From positions 620,001 through 684,000 of the forward strand of contig NZ_JAABOO010000001.1 in NCBI RefSeq assembly GCF_010671605.1: a DNA stretch of 64,000 nt. Direction: 5' to 3'. This document shows, piece by piece, positions 25,658 through 33,313 of the stretch; position 1 is the stretch's first letter; every line of letters begins with the position of its first letter. The notes under the pieces were generated by a model. The model had not been told where the DNA came from. It made no database searches and saw only the letters and a program-made list of their open reading frames with translations. The position numbers and the translations under genes are program-made. This stretch comes from Leptobacterium flavescens. Its GTDB lineage: Bacteria > Bacteroidota > Bacteroidia > Flavobacteriales > Flavobacteriaceae.

Positions 25658-26506
25658 ATGACGAAAACCTTCACCGAATTTACAACACAGGCAATTCTCA
25701 AAATCGGAAATGAGGAATTACTGGAACCCTATTCAAAATCCAGTCAATTAGACCTTTTTACCTTTATCTGGGCTAAAGACGAGCCTATAGAGATCATCGT
25801 AGACAGTATCCCGTTTACAGTGCAACCCAATCAAATTATCGCCCTTACCAATATACAGTACTTTAAATATCTGAGTGGTGGTAATGCCACCGTTTACCAA
25901 TTTAACCGGGAGTTTTACTGCATTAAGGATCACGACAAAGAAGTAAGTTGTGTAGGGATCCTTTTTTACGGGAATTCGGTGATACCTATTATCGATCTCA
26001 ATAAGGACGAGATAGAGAGTTTCCAGACGCTACACAAAGTTTTTCTGGAGGAACTGGAGACCGCAGACAATATACAGGCAGAAATGCTCAGAATGTTGAT
26101 GGCCAGGTTTATTATTAAAACCACAAGGATCGTAAAATCCAAGGCAGGCCTGGGGAAAACCTACGATGCCAAAACAGAAACGATCCGGCAGTTTAATTTA
26201 CTGGTCGATACTCATTATAAAGAATCGCATAACGTGGCTTTCTATGCCGGGAAGATGAACAAATCTCCCAAAACCCTTTCCAACAGTTTTTCGGGTTATG
26301 GTAAGAGTCCGTTACAGATCATTCATGACCGCATTATCCTCGAGGCTAAGCGTCTTTTGTTCTATACGGAAAAATCGGCCAAGGAAATTGCATTCGAGCT
26401 TGGCTTTGAAGATGCTTCCCATTTCAGCAGGCTATTTAAAAAACATTCGGGCGTATCCCCGGTAGAATTCAAAGGGAGCCTTCAGAAGGAAGCTATTGAG
26501 AACTAA
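25658..26506 (+). CDS. AraC-family transcriptional regulator
   Basis: A 282-residue regulator. The N-terminal 150 residues form a cupin-like sensing domain (IEIIVDSIPFTVQPNQIIALT). The C-terminal 90 residues hold two helix-turn-helix motifs; the second shows the AraC signature SAKEIAFELGFEDASHFSRLFKKHSGVSPVEF. The gene lies 57-87 bases before doxX and the following SDR, AhpD-like and cupredoxin genes run in the same direction, so it may control them. The ligand is not known. A -7 box was not recognised. Confidence 0.9.
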   Translation: MTKTFTEFTTQAILKIGNEELLEPYSKSSQLDLFTFIWAKDEPIEIIVDSIPFTVQPNQIIALTNIQYFKYLSGGNATVYQFNREFYCIKDHDKEVSCVGILFYGNSVIPIIDLNKDEIESFQTLHKVFLEELETADNIQAEMLRMLMARFIIKTTRIVKSKAGLGKTYDAKTETIRQFNLLVDTHYKESHNVAFYAGKMNKSPKTLSNSFSGYGKSPLQIIHDRIILEAKRLLFYTEKSAKEIAFELGFEDASHFSRLFKKHSGVSPVEFKGSLQKEAIEN

Positions 26507-26592
26507 AACATTAGAAAGTTTTTTTAACAGGGCAGAAATGATTTTAACATATTGTCGACTAAGTGTTAGAAAAACATTCAAAACAAATGATC

Positions 26593-26976
26593 ATGAAGAA
26601 ATACTTTCCATTAATTCTAAGAATCGTAGTAGCAGTTATCCTTATTCAGACCCTTCGTTTTAAGTTTACAGCACATCCCGACAGTGTTTTTATTTTCAGT
26701 CAGGTAGGTTTGGAACCGGTAGGTAGAATAGGTATTGGTGTTACAGAACTGATCGCAGCCATCTTATTACTTATTCCAAGAACCGTTTGGTTAGGAGCAA
26801 CTCTGGTAATAGGGATCCTTGCAGGAGCTATTATCATGCACCTTACCTCCATCGGTATTGAGGTTAAAGGAGACGGAGGAACTTTATTCGGAATGGCGAT
26901 AGGAACCTTTATTATGGGGGCTATCCTTCTCTGGCTATACAGAAAACAAATTCCCGTAATCGGTGAAAAATTGTAA
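26593..26976 (+). CDS. DoxX-family membrane protein
   Basis: A 127-residue protein with four membrane helices, of the DoxX/DoxD-like family. The pattern RIVVAVILIQTLRFKFTAHPDSVFIFSQVGLEPVGRIGIGVTELIAAILLL is typical. Some family members take part in thiosulfate or quinone-linked redox reactions, but most have no known role. I start at the ATG of MKKYFPLIL; an ATG two codons upstream or a GTG ten codons upstream would only add hydrophilic residues. It follows the AraC gene and is ended by a good hairpin. Confidence 0.82.
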   Translation: MKKYFPLILRIVVAVILIQTLRFKFTAHPDSVFIFSQVGLEPVGRIGIGVTELIAAILLLIPRTVWLGATLVIGILAGAIIMHLTSIGIEVKGDGGTLFGMAIGTFIMGAILLWLYRKQIPVIGEKL

Positions 26977-27003
26977 AATATTAGAATAATAATATATATC
27001 TTG

Positions 27004-27034
27004 AGTGCCTTTTGAAATCGAAAGGCACTTTTTT
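27004..27034 (+). terminator. Terminator after doxX
   Basis: AGTGCCTTT (27004-27012) pairs with AAAGGCACT (27021-27029) around an 8-base loop, followed by T-rich sequence. Only about 17 bases separate it from the next start codon. Confidence 0.82.
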
Positions 27035-27051
27035 ATTTAAAGCTCTATCTT

Positions 27052-27810
27052 ATGTGGAATCTGAAAAATAAAACCGCCCTGGTAACGGGTGGGACTAAAG
27101 GCATTGGGAAGGCTACCGTACTGGAGTTCCTGTCGCTTGGAGCCAATGTTATTTTTACGGCCAGAAATGAAAACGATATACAATCTTTTGAAGAAGAATT
27201 GCAGAACAGCGGTTTTCAGGCCATGGGTGTTAAAGGTGATGTTTCCAGCAGTGAAGATCAGGACCGGCTTGTAAAAGCTGTAACGGAAAAATATCCTGCT
27301 CTGGATATTGTTGTTCACAATGCAGGAATAAATATCAGGAAAGATGCTACGGACTATTCGGAAGATGAATACCGAAAGATCCTCAATATTAACCTGATTG
27401 CGCCATTCGAGCTTAACAGGAAGCTCTATCCGCTTCTTTTAAAGGGTAAAAATGTATCTATCATTAATGTTGCATCAGTAGCGGCAAGTCAGGATGTGCG
27501 TTCGGGAAGTCCCTATGCCATGGCCAAGGCCGGTCTTTTACAACAGACCCGAAGTCTGGCTGTTGAATGGGCAAAGCACAATATCAGGGTTAATGCAATT
27601 TCGCCCTGGTATACCAGGACTCCCCTGGCCGCTCCGGTTTTTGAACAAAAAGAACGTATAGAACACATTATAAACAGAACACCGCTTCAACGGGTTGCTG
27701 AAGCAGAAGAAATGGCAAATATCATAGCATTTCTGGCTATGGATCGCTCTTCTTATATTACAGGACAGAATATTGTTGCCGACGGCGGGATCAGTATCAG
27801 CGCTTTATAG
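27052..27810 (+). CDS. Short-chain dehydrogenase/reductase
   Basis: A 252-residue classical SDR. The cofactor loop is TGGTKGIG (12-19), the HNAG motif is at 89-92 (usual NNAG), and the catalytic serine (S142), Y155 and K159 are in place (YAMAK). The loop residues TARNE at 36-40 suggest NADP(H). The C-terminal block NIIAFLAMDRSSYITGQNIVADGGI is typical. It resembles tropinone-reductase-like SDRs; the substrate is unknown. It lies between two terminators, so it is probably transcribed alone. Confidence 0.9.
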   Translation: MWNLKNKTALVTGGTKGIGKATVLEFLSLGANVIFTARNENDIQSFEEELQNSGFQAMGVKGDVSSSEDQDRLVKAVTEKYPALDIVVHNAGINIRKDATDYSEDEYRKILNINLIAPFELNRKLYPLLLKGKNVSIINVASVAASQDVRSGSPYAMAKAGLLQQTRSLAVEWAKHNIRVNAISPWYTRTPLAAPVFEQKERIEHIINRTPLQRVAEAEEMANIIAFLAMDRSSYITGQNIVADGGISISAL

Positions 27811-27833
27811 GCAGTAAAAAATATAAAAACAAG

Positions 27834-27862
27834 GCCTTTACCTCCCGGTAAGGGCTTTTTTT
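27834..27862 (+). terminator. Terminator after the SDR gene
   Basis: GCCTTTACC (27834-27842) pairs with GGTAAGGGC (27847-27855), with one T.G pair, around the loop TCCC, followed by seven T. Confidence 0.85.
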
Positions 27863-28019
27863 ATTGAGTTTTTCTTCCAAAGGGAAAAATTGACAAGTGG
27901 TCGGGAAAAAGATACATTTTCTCAGGCTTGTATTGGTCGCATCTTTGTACCATCAATTTGAAACAAGTAAGATTCAAATTAAAAAATAAAGATCATTAAC
28001 AATTTTAAAGAAATAAATT

Positions 28020-28565
28020 ATGAGCACATTTAATGTTCCAACAAGAGAAGAAGTAAGCGCAAATAATCAGCAAATTTTTGACAACCTTGAAAAAGGTCTT
28101 GGTTTCGTACCAAATATCTACGCTACTTATGCGTATTCTGAAACTGCACTTGAAAACTATTTAAACTTTGCCAACGCAAAGACTTCACTTTCTACTAAAG
28201 AAAAAGAAGTAGTAAACTTAGCCGTTAGCCAGGTTAACAACTGTGTGTACTGTCTTTCTGCTCATACTGCGATCGGAAAAATGAACGGTTTTACAGATGA
28301 GCAAATCCTTGAACTAAGAGGAGGACAAGCTTCATTCGACAACAAACTTGACGCTTTGGCTAAACTAGCTAAAAATGTTACTGAAAACAGAGGAGCAACT
28401 GAAGCATCTGTAATCGAGAATTTCTTCAATGCAGGTTACTCTAAAGGAAACCTTGTTGATGTAATTTCATTGGTAGGTGATAAAACTATCAGCAACTACC
28501 TGCACAGAACAACTCAGGTTCCTGTTGACTTCCCGGAAGCTCAACCATTGGCACAAACTGTTTAA
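28020..28565 (+). CDS. AhpD-like carboxymuconolactone decarboxylase-family protein
   Basis: A 181-residue protein of the CMD/AhpD family. The redox-active motif C75-x2-C78 with H82 is present (NNCVYCLSAH), and an upstream acidic residue (E61 or E63) completes the proton relay described for AhpD. Such proteins work as alkylhydroperoxidases or thiol-disulfide partners. It lies 64 bases before the cupredoxin gene in the same direction, and the gap has no terminator, so the two are probably one transcript. The 157-base upstream stretch holds TTGACA at 27888-27893 but no clear -7 box. Confidence 0.88.
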   Translation: MSTFNVPTREEVSANNQQIFDNLEKGLGFVPNIYATYAYSETALENYLNFANAKTSLSTKEKEVVNLAVSQVNNCVYCLSAHTAIGKMNGFTDEQILELRGGQASFDNKLDALAKLAKNVTENRGATEASVIENFFNAGYSKGNLVDVISLVGDKTISNYLHRTTQVPVDFPEAQPLAQTV

Positions 28566-28629
28566 TCAGATTTACGCCGCTTAATTCAATTGACAATTAA
28601 ATATAAATATCTAAAATTCTAAAATTAAA

Positions 28630-28992
28630 ATGAGAAAATTATTAGTAGTTATCGCTTTTGTATTTGCTTTTGCAAGTAATGTATCTGCACAGGAAATAAA
28701 AACTGTTTCCTTAGAACAAACTAAAGGAGAGTTCACTCAGAAACAAATCACTCTTTCCGAAGGAACTTATGTTTTTGAAATTTCTAACACAGGTGTAGGT
28801 CACAATGTAGGTTTTGTATTAGCGCCAAAAGGTAAAACTGATCAGGCGAACCACATTAAGAATGCTTATGTAACAAAGCCAGTAGCTACAGGAAAAACCG
28901 AGTCTACTAAGAAGGTGACGTTGAAAAAAGGAGAGTATGTTTATTTCTGCCCTCTAAACCCAACCCCTCAATATACATTGATCGTTAAGTAA
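28630..28992 (+). CDS. Secreted cupredoxin-like protein
   Basis: A 120-residue exported protein. Signal peptide 1-21 ends in SAQ. The body is a plastocyanin-type beta sandwich (EGTYVFEISNTGVGHNVGFVLAPKG...KKVTLKKGEYVYFCPLNP). Of the type I copper ligands, H58 and C107 are present, but the C-terminal loop CPLNPTPQYTLIVK has neither the second histidine nor the methionine. Copper binding is therefore doubtful or uses other residues. It follows the AhpD-like gene and is ended by a strong hairpin. Confidence 0.83.
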   Translation: MRKLLVVIAFVFAFASNVSAQEIKTVSLEQTKGEFTQKQITLSEGTYVFEISNTGVGHNVGFVLAPKGKTDQANHIKNAYVTKPVATGKTESTKKVTLKKGEYVYFCPLNPTPQYTLIVK

Positions 28993-29015
28993 GAATGTTT
29001 TTCATGATTAATGGC

Positions 29016-29046
29016 AAAAAGCCCTGACAATGTCAGGGCTTTTTTG
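29016..29046. terminator. Bidirectional terminator
   Basis: AAAAAGCCCTGAC (29016-29028) pairs with GTCAGGGCTTTTTT around a 3-base loop. It serves the cupredoxin gene and the convergent clpP gene. Confidence 0.88.
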
Positions 29047-29067
29047 CTTTTAAATATATTTTTCTCT

Positions 29068-29616
29068 TTAAGACAGGATACCGTCTACAATTCCGTATTC
29101 TACAGATTCCTCCGCTCCCATCCAGTAATCCCGGTCAAAATCTTTCATCACCTTCTCAGCACTTTGTCCGCAGTTCTCCGACAGGATCTTTGCTCCCAGT
29201 TCACGGGTCTTTACGATCTCCCGGGCCTGGATCTCAATATTGGATGCCTGTCCTCTGGCTCCGCCACTCGGCTGATGGATCATTACTCTCGCATGAGGGT
29301 AGATAAAACGTCTTCCCTTCTTCCCTACAGACAGTAAAATAGATCCCATAGAAGCGGCCAGACCTGTACAAATGGTAGAAACCGGGCTTTTTAAGGATTT
29401 AATAGTGTCGTAAATGGCAAAACCCGAAGTTACATATCCTCCCGGGCTGTTTATGATCAACTGTATTTCATCATTACTGACCATATCCAGATACAATAAC
29501 CTGTCGATAACGTGTTTTGCAGAATCATCATCAACCTGCCCCCAAAGGAACACCTTGCGTTCCTCCAGAAGTTTTTCATCTATTTTATCCTGGATTTTAT
29601 TTTTTTTGACTTTCAT
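29068..29616 (-). CDS. clpP: ClpP-family serine protease
   Basis: A 182-residue ClpP-type peptidase, the proteolytic barrel that works with ClpX/ClpA-type unfoldases. The catalytic triad is S89 (GLAASMGS), H114 (VMIHQP) and D163 (DRDYW). The oligomer-forming block INSPGGYVTSGFAIYDTI is conserved. It is not next to clpX or tig, so it is probably a second clpP copy rather than the main one, and the short, lysine-rich N-terminus differs from the usual MIPMVVE start. An imperfect inverted repeat lies just upstream of the start. Confidence 0.9.
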   Translation of the reverse strand: MKVKKNKIQDKIDEKLLEERKVFLWGQVDDDSAKHVIDRLLYLDMVSNDEIQLIINSPGGYVTSGFAIYDTIKSLKSPVSTICTGLAASMGSILLSVGKKGRRFIYPHARVMIHQPSGGARGQASNIEIQAREIVKTRELGAKILSENCGQSAEKVMKDFDRDYWMGAEESVEYGIVDGILS

Positions 29617-29619
29617 AAG

Positions 29620-29641
29620 TTCGTATTTGTTTACAAACGAA
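29620..29641. promoter_or_regulatory. Imperfect inverted repeat upstream of clpP
   Basis: TTCGT and TTGT (29620-29630, with a 2-base bulge) pair with ACAA and ACGAA (29633-29641). It lies 3 bases upstream of the clpP start codon, between it and a TATATTTC near-match of the -7 box. It could be an operator or a leader hairpin. Confidence 0.35.
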
Positions 29642-29756
29642 ATATAGAAATTTATTTGATTAAAATATTCACAATATTCCCATAAAATATAAAAAAAGCG
29701 TATTTATTTTAACAACAGCAGCTTAATGCTGTATCTTTATTCAAAAATAAATTCTC

Positions 29757-30425
29757 ATGAAAAGAGTAGCAGCCATCTTTGTTTTATCGGTTTTATTTTT
29801 CAGCTGTAAAACAGAAACCAAAAACGAAGAAAAAAAGGTAGAAAAAGAACTTACTATCCTGGAAAAAGTAGCGTATGCCCACGGGTATGAGAACTGGAAA
29901 AATGTTGAAGAGATCCAATTCTCTTTCAATGTTGATCGCGATTCTTCTCATTTTGAGAGAAACTGGACCTGGAAACCAAAAACCAACGATGTGATCCTGA
30001 AAACCGCTCAGGATACCGTTTCCTATAACAGAGCTAATGTTGACAGTCTGACCACCAATGCCGACAGAGGTTTTATAAATGATAAATACTGGTTACTGGC
30101 TCCTTTTAACCTGATCTGGGACAAAGGGATTACCCATGAATACACAGAAGAGGCAGAAGCGCCTATCGCCAAGACAACTATGCATAAGTTAACCATCGTT
30201 TACAATAATGAAGGTGGGTATACCCCCGGTGATGCTTATGATTTTTACTTCGGAGATGATTACCTTCTAAAGGAATGGGTTTTCAGAAAAGGGAATGCTC
30301 CAGAGCCTTCTCTTACCACTACCTGGGAAAACTATGAAGAGCACAACGGATTAAAACTGGCTACGGTTTATAATCGCGAAAGCGGGAACTGGAAACTTTA
30401 CTTTACCAATATTCAGGTAAAGTAG
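29757..30425 (+). CDS. Lipoprotein, DUF6503-like
   Basis: A 222-residue lipoprotein. The lipobox is FFSC with C17, followed by KTETKNEEKK, which is charged but not clearly a surface-export signal. The mature part (from about 38) reads KVAYAHGYENWKNVEEIQFSFNVDRD and continues with repeated short beta strands such as NRANVDSLT, KYWLLAPFNLIWD and YDFYFGDDYLLKEWVFR, consistent with a LolA/VioE-like beta half-barrel seen in flavobacterial proteins of this kind. The function is unknown. TATCTTTA at 29731-29738 is a one-mismatch -7 box. Only 2 bases separate it from the convergent MFS gene. Confidence 0.75.
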   Translation: MKRVAAIFVLSVLFFSCKTETKNEEKKVEKELTILEKVAYAHGYENWKNVEEIQFSFNVDRDSSHFERNWTWKPKTNDVILKTAQDTVSYNRANVDSLTTNADRGFINDKYWLLAPFNLIWDKGITHEYTEEAEAPIAKTTMHKLTIVYNNEGGYTPGDAYDFYFGDDYLLKEWVFRKGNAPEPSLTTTWENYEEHNGLKLATVYNRESGNWKLYFTNIQVK

Positions 30426-30427
30426 TT

Positions 30428-31585
30428 TTACTTTCTTTTTCTGATCATAAATGTGGTGATCATAGCAATCGCCGCAGCAACAAGCAGTGCCGAAAAACTA
30501 AGCCGGAGGCTGGATAATTCTGATAAAAACCCTAGAATAACAGGGCCTGACAAAAATCCTATATAGCCAAAACCGGCAACAAAAGATATCCCTTCGGATG
30601 AGGAAACTCCGTCTGTCTTTCCTGCCAGGCGGAACAATTCCGGGATAATTACCGAAAAGCCGAGGCCAACCATTCCGAAACCAAATAAGCTAAAATACAA
30701 TGCTTCGGTAAGGACAAAGCCATATCCCAGCATTGCAATAAGGCAACCCGCTATTATTATTTTGAACGCTCCGTAGTTTTTACTCACCATATCACCCAGA
30801 AAACGTCCGGTGGTCATCGTAGCAGAAAAAGCCACAAACCCGAAACCTGCTGTTTTCTCCGAAGAGACCTGTACAATATCCAGCAGATACAGTTTACTCC
30901 AGTGCTCTATTGCTCCCTCACTTCCCATAATTATCAGCGCAATGATCATCAAGCCCACCAAAGGTCTCAGTAATTTAAATTGAAAAGGATTCTTTTCCCG
31001 TTCCACTTCCCTACTCCGTATTTTGATATAGGCTTTGCATACCAGCAGGTTTGTGAGTACCACAAAAATTGCAGCATAGAGCATATGAATAAAAGGGATC
31101 CTGAAATTAAGAATAAGCAAACTCCCTATTCCAGCTCCCAACACTCCTCCTAGGCTGAAAAAACCATGAGATGCCGACATAAAACTAACTTCGTCTTCCT
31201 GTTCAATATCAGAAACCAGGGCATTCATAGCAATATCGGTAAATCCGGAAGCGCCGCCGGTCAGAAAAAGGGAAACACATAAAAGAAAGTAGTTGTTTGC
31301 AAGTACAGGTAACAGAAATATCAGTGCATAGAACACAACTCCTACAGCGGTAGCCCTTCCTACTCCCGCTTTTGAGATAATACGGGAAGCAAAAGGAATC
31401 AGTGTTAATGTTCCCAGAGCAAAGCAAAAAAGAGCTATCCCCAGCTGCCCGTCATCGATTGCCAGTTTGTTTTTGATCTCAGGAATATAAAGTACCCAGG
31501 TACCGGTCATAATATTCAGAGAAGCAAAAACCCAGGCCGGAGCAAAATACCGCAGACGGGTAAGTATAAGTTTTAACGCATTCAT
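30428..31585 (-). CDS. MFS transporter
   Basis: A 385-residue major facilitator with about 12 membrane helices. The first half has NIMTGTWVLYIPEIKNKLAIDDGQLGIALFCFALGTL and the second has GFVAFSATMTTGRFLGDMV, typical of the fucose-permease-like (FHS) and related MFS groups. The substrate cannot be told. It is divergent from an AraC regulator gene (131 bases between), the usual layout for a transporter and its regulator, so its expression is probably set by that protein. Confidence 0.88.
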   Translation of the reverse strand: MNALKLILTRLRYFAPAWVFASLNIMTGTWVLYIPEIKNKLAIDDGQLGIALFCFALGTLTLIPFASRIISKAGVGRATAVGVVFYALIFLLPVLANNYFLLCVSLFLTGGASGFTDIAMNALVSDIEQEDEVSFMSASHGFFSLGGVLGAGIGSLLILNFRIPFIHMLYAAIFVVLTNLLVCKAYIKIRSREVEREKNPFQFKLLRPLVGLMIIALIIMGSEGAIEHWSKLYLLDIVQVSSEKTAGFGFVAFSATMTTGRFLGDMVSKNYGAFKIIIAGCLIAMLGYGFVLTEALYFSLFGFGMVGLGFSVIIPELFRLAGKTDGVSSSEGISFVAGFGYIGFLSGPVILGFLSELSSLRLSFSALLVAAAIAMITTFMIRKRK

Positions 31586-31716
31586 ATAACTATCTGTCGT
31601 ACAATAAACAAAGTAAAAGATTATCGGGTGGGGATATTAGAGTTATTTATTCCAAGATTAAGACTAATTATTCAAAATTTATGAATTTCTCTCTTTTTTA
31701 GGTTAAATTTACCTAA

Positions 31717-32577
31717 GTGAAACCGGAATTTGAGAAAATAGAGCTTACCGAAGACACTTCTTTTAAACTACGTGTTTTCGATATTCATTCGGATTGTTAC
31801 AGTGTAGACTGGCATATTCATCCGGAGTATGAGATCGTGTACATTAAAAACGGTCGCGGGAACCTGCAGATCGATAAGTACAATTCCGATTATGAGGACG
31901 GGGTATTGCTCTTTCTGGGGCCCAATACTCCGCATATGCCGTTCGGGAATACCGATTTTAAGGATCGGCTGGAAGTAGTGATACAGTTTGGAGAGGATTT
32001 TATAAAAGATAAGATCATGCTCTTTCCCGAATTCTCTTGTATCCCTGATCTGATGGAGCGTTCCCGCAGGGGAATTATTTTTCATCCGTCGGTTAAGGAG
32101 GAACTTACAGAGTGTTTTGAAGGCCTTAGAACAGCTTCCCATGCAGAAAGGCTTATCGGTTTTTTCGGGATCCTGCACACCCTCTCGAAAAGTACCGCCT
32201 TTGAAGCGGTTAAGGAAGAAGATATTATCGCTTCCTATAAACGCAGGGATGCGGAACGAATCAACAAAGCTTTTGAATATGTAAACACTGCCTATCACAA
32301 AGAGATCAGTACGGCAGAAATAGCAAAGATCGTCGGGCTGACCACCAATTCGTTTTGCAGGTTATTTAAAAAGACCACTCATAAAACCTTCACCCAGTTT
32401 ATCAATGAATTCAGGATCAGAAAAGCTGCAGCTTTCTTTGACAAAGGCGGATGCACCGTATCTGAAGTAATGTATAAATGCGGATATAACGACCCCTCCT
32501 ATTTTACAAAGCAATTCCGGAGGAATAAGGGAGTCTCTCCCTCAGAATATCTAAAAAATCAGGTCAAAGCAATTTAA
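31717..32577 (+). CDS. AraC-family regulator with cupin domain
   Basis: A 286-residue regulator. The N-terminal cupin has DWHIHPEYEIVYIKNGRGNLQI and GPNTPHMPFG, which form a small-molecule pocket. The C-terminal AraC domain has STAEIAKIVGLTTNSFCRLFKKTT and SEVMYKCGYNDPSYFTKQFRRNKGVSPSEY. The start is GTG at 31717; there is no earlier in-frame start and the protein begins directly with the conserved KPEFEKIEL block. The pirin gene follows after 11 bases and the MFS gene is divergent, so this regulator may control both. Confidence 0.9.
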   Translation: MKPEFEKIELTEDTSFKLRVFDIHSDCYSVDWHIHPEYEIVYIKNGRGNLQIDKYNSDYEDGVLLFLGPNTPHMPFGNTDFKDRLEVVIQFGEDFIKDKIMLFPEFSCIPDLMERSRRGIIFHPSVKEELTECFEGLRTASHAERLIGFFGILHTLSKSTAFEAVKEEDIIASYKRRDAERINKAFEYVNTAYHKEISTAEIAKIVGLTTNSFCRLFKKTTHKTFTQFINEFRIRKAAAFFDKGGCTVSEVMYKCGYNDPSYFTKQFRRNKGVSPSEYLKNQVKAI

Positions 32578-32588
32578 ATTAAAACAAA

Positions 32589-33299
32589 ATGAAAACCGTA
32601 ATACACAAGGCAGACAGCAGAGGGAACGTAAATTTTGGCTGGCTTCAAAGCAGGCACAGCTTTAGTTTTGGCAACTATTATAATCCGGAAAGAATGAGTT
32701 TCGGCTTGTTAAGGGTATTGAATGACGACATCGTGGCACCGGGTATGGGTTTCGGGAAACACCCTCATGATAATATGGAGATCATTTCCATTCCGCTTCA
32801 CGGCGACCTCGAACATAAAGACAGTCTTGGGAACACTACCGTTATAAAAGAAGGTGATGTACAGGCCATGACTGCCGGTAGTGGTATCTATCATAGTGAG
32901 TACAACAAAAACAAAGATAAAGAAGTACGTTTTCTGCAGATCTGGGTATTTCCCAAAGAAAGGGATGTAACTCCTTCCTATGACCAGATCAGCCTACGGG
33001 TGGAAGACCGTCATAATAAGTTACAGCAGATCGTATCTCCCGATAAAAACGAGAGCGGGGTAACCATTAATCAGGATGCCTGGTTTCACCTTTCGGAAAT
33101 CGATAAAGGTGTGGAAATTAAATACGAACTAAAAGGCAGGGATACCGGAGTTTATATTTTTGTCCTTGAAGGTGATCTCAGCATCGATCAGCAGCAACTG
33201 AACAAAAGAGATGGAATGGGCATAAGCGGGATCAGTTCCTTACATATCAAGGCAGATACCGACAGTCAGGTATTGCTTATGGAAGTTCCGATGAATTAG
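32589..33299 (+). CDS. Pirin-family protein
   Basis: A 236-residue bicupin of the pirin (YhhW) family. Metal ligands in the first cupin are the H-x-H pair in GKHPHDNMEIIS and the H and E of YHSEYN. The N-terminal HKADSRGNVNFGWLQSRHSFSFG is a pirin signature. Some pirins have quercetinase activity and others regulate redox-linked transcription. It is probably in an operon with the AraC regulator. Its end lies 14 bases from the convergent kynureninase gene. Confidence 0.9.
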   Translation: MKTVIHKADSRGNVNFGWLQSRHSFSFGNYYNPERMSFGLLRVLNDDIVAPGMGFGKHPHDNMEIISIPLHGDLEHKDSLGNTTVIKEGDVQAMTAGSGIYHSEYNKNKDKEVRFLQIWVFPKERDVTPSYDQISLRVEDRHNKLQQIVSPDKNESGVTINQDAWFHLSEIDKGVEIKYELKGRDTGVYIFVLEGDLSIDQQQLNKRDGMGISGISSLHIKADTDSQVLLMEVPMN

Positions 33300-33313
33300 T
33301 CCGGTGCTTTCCT

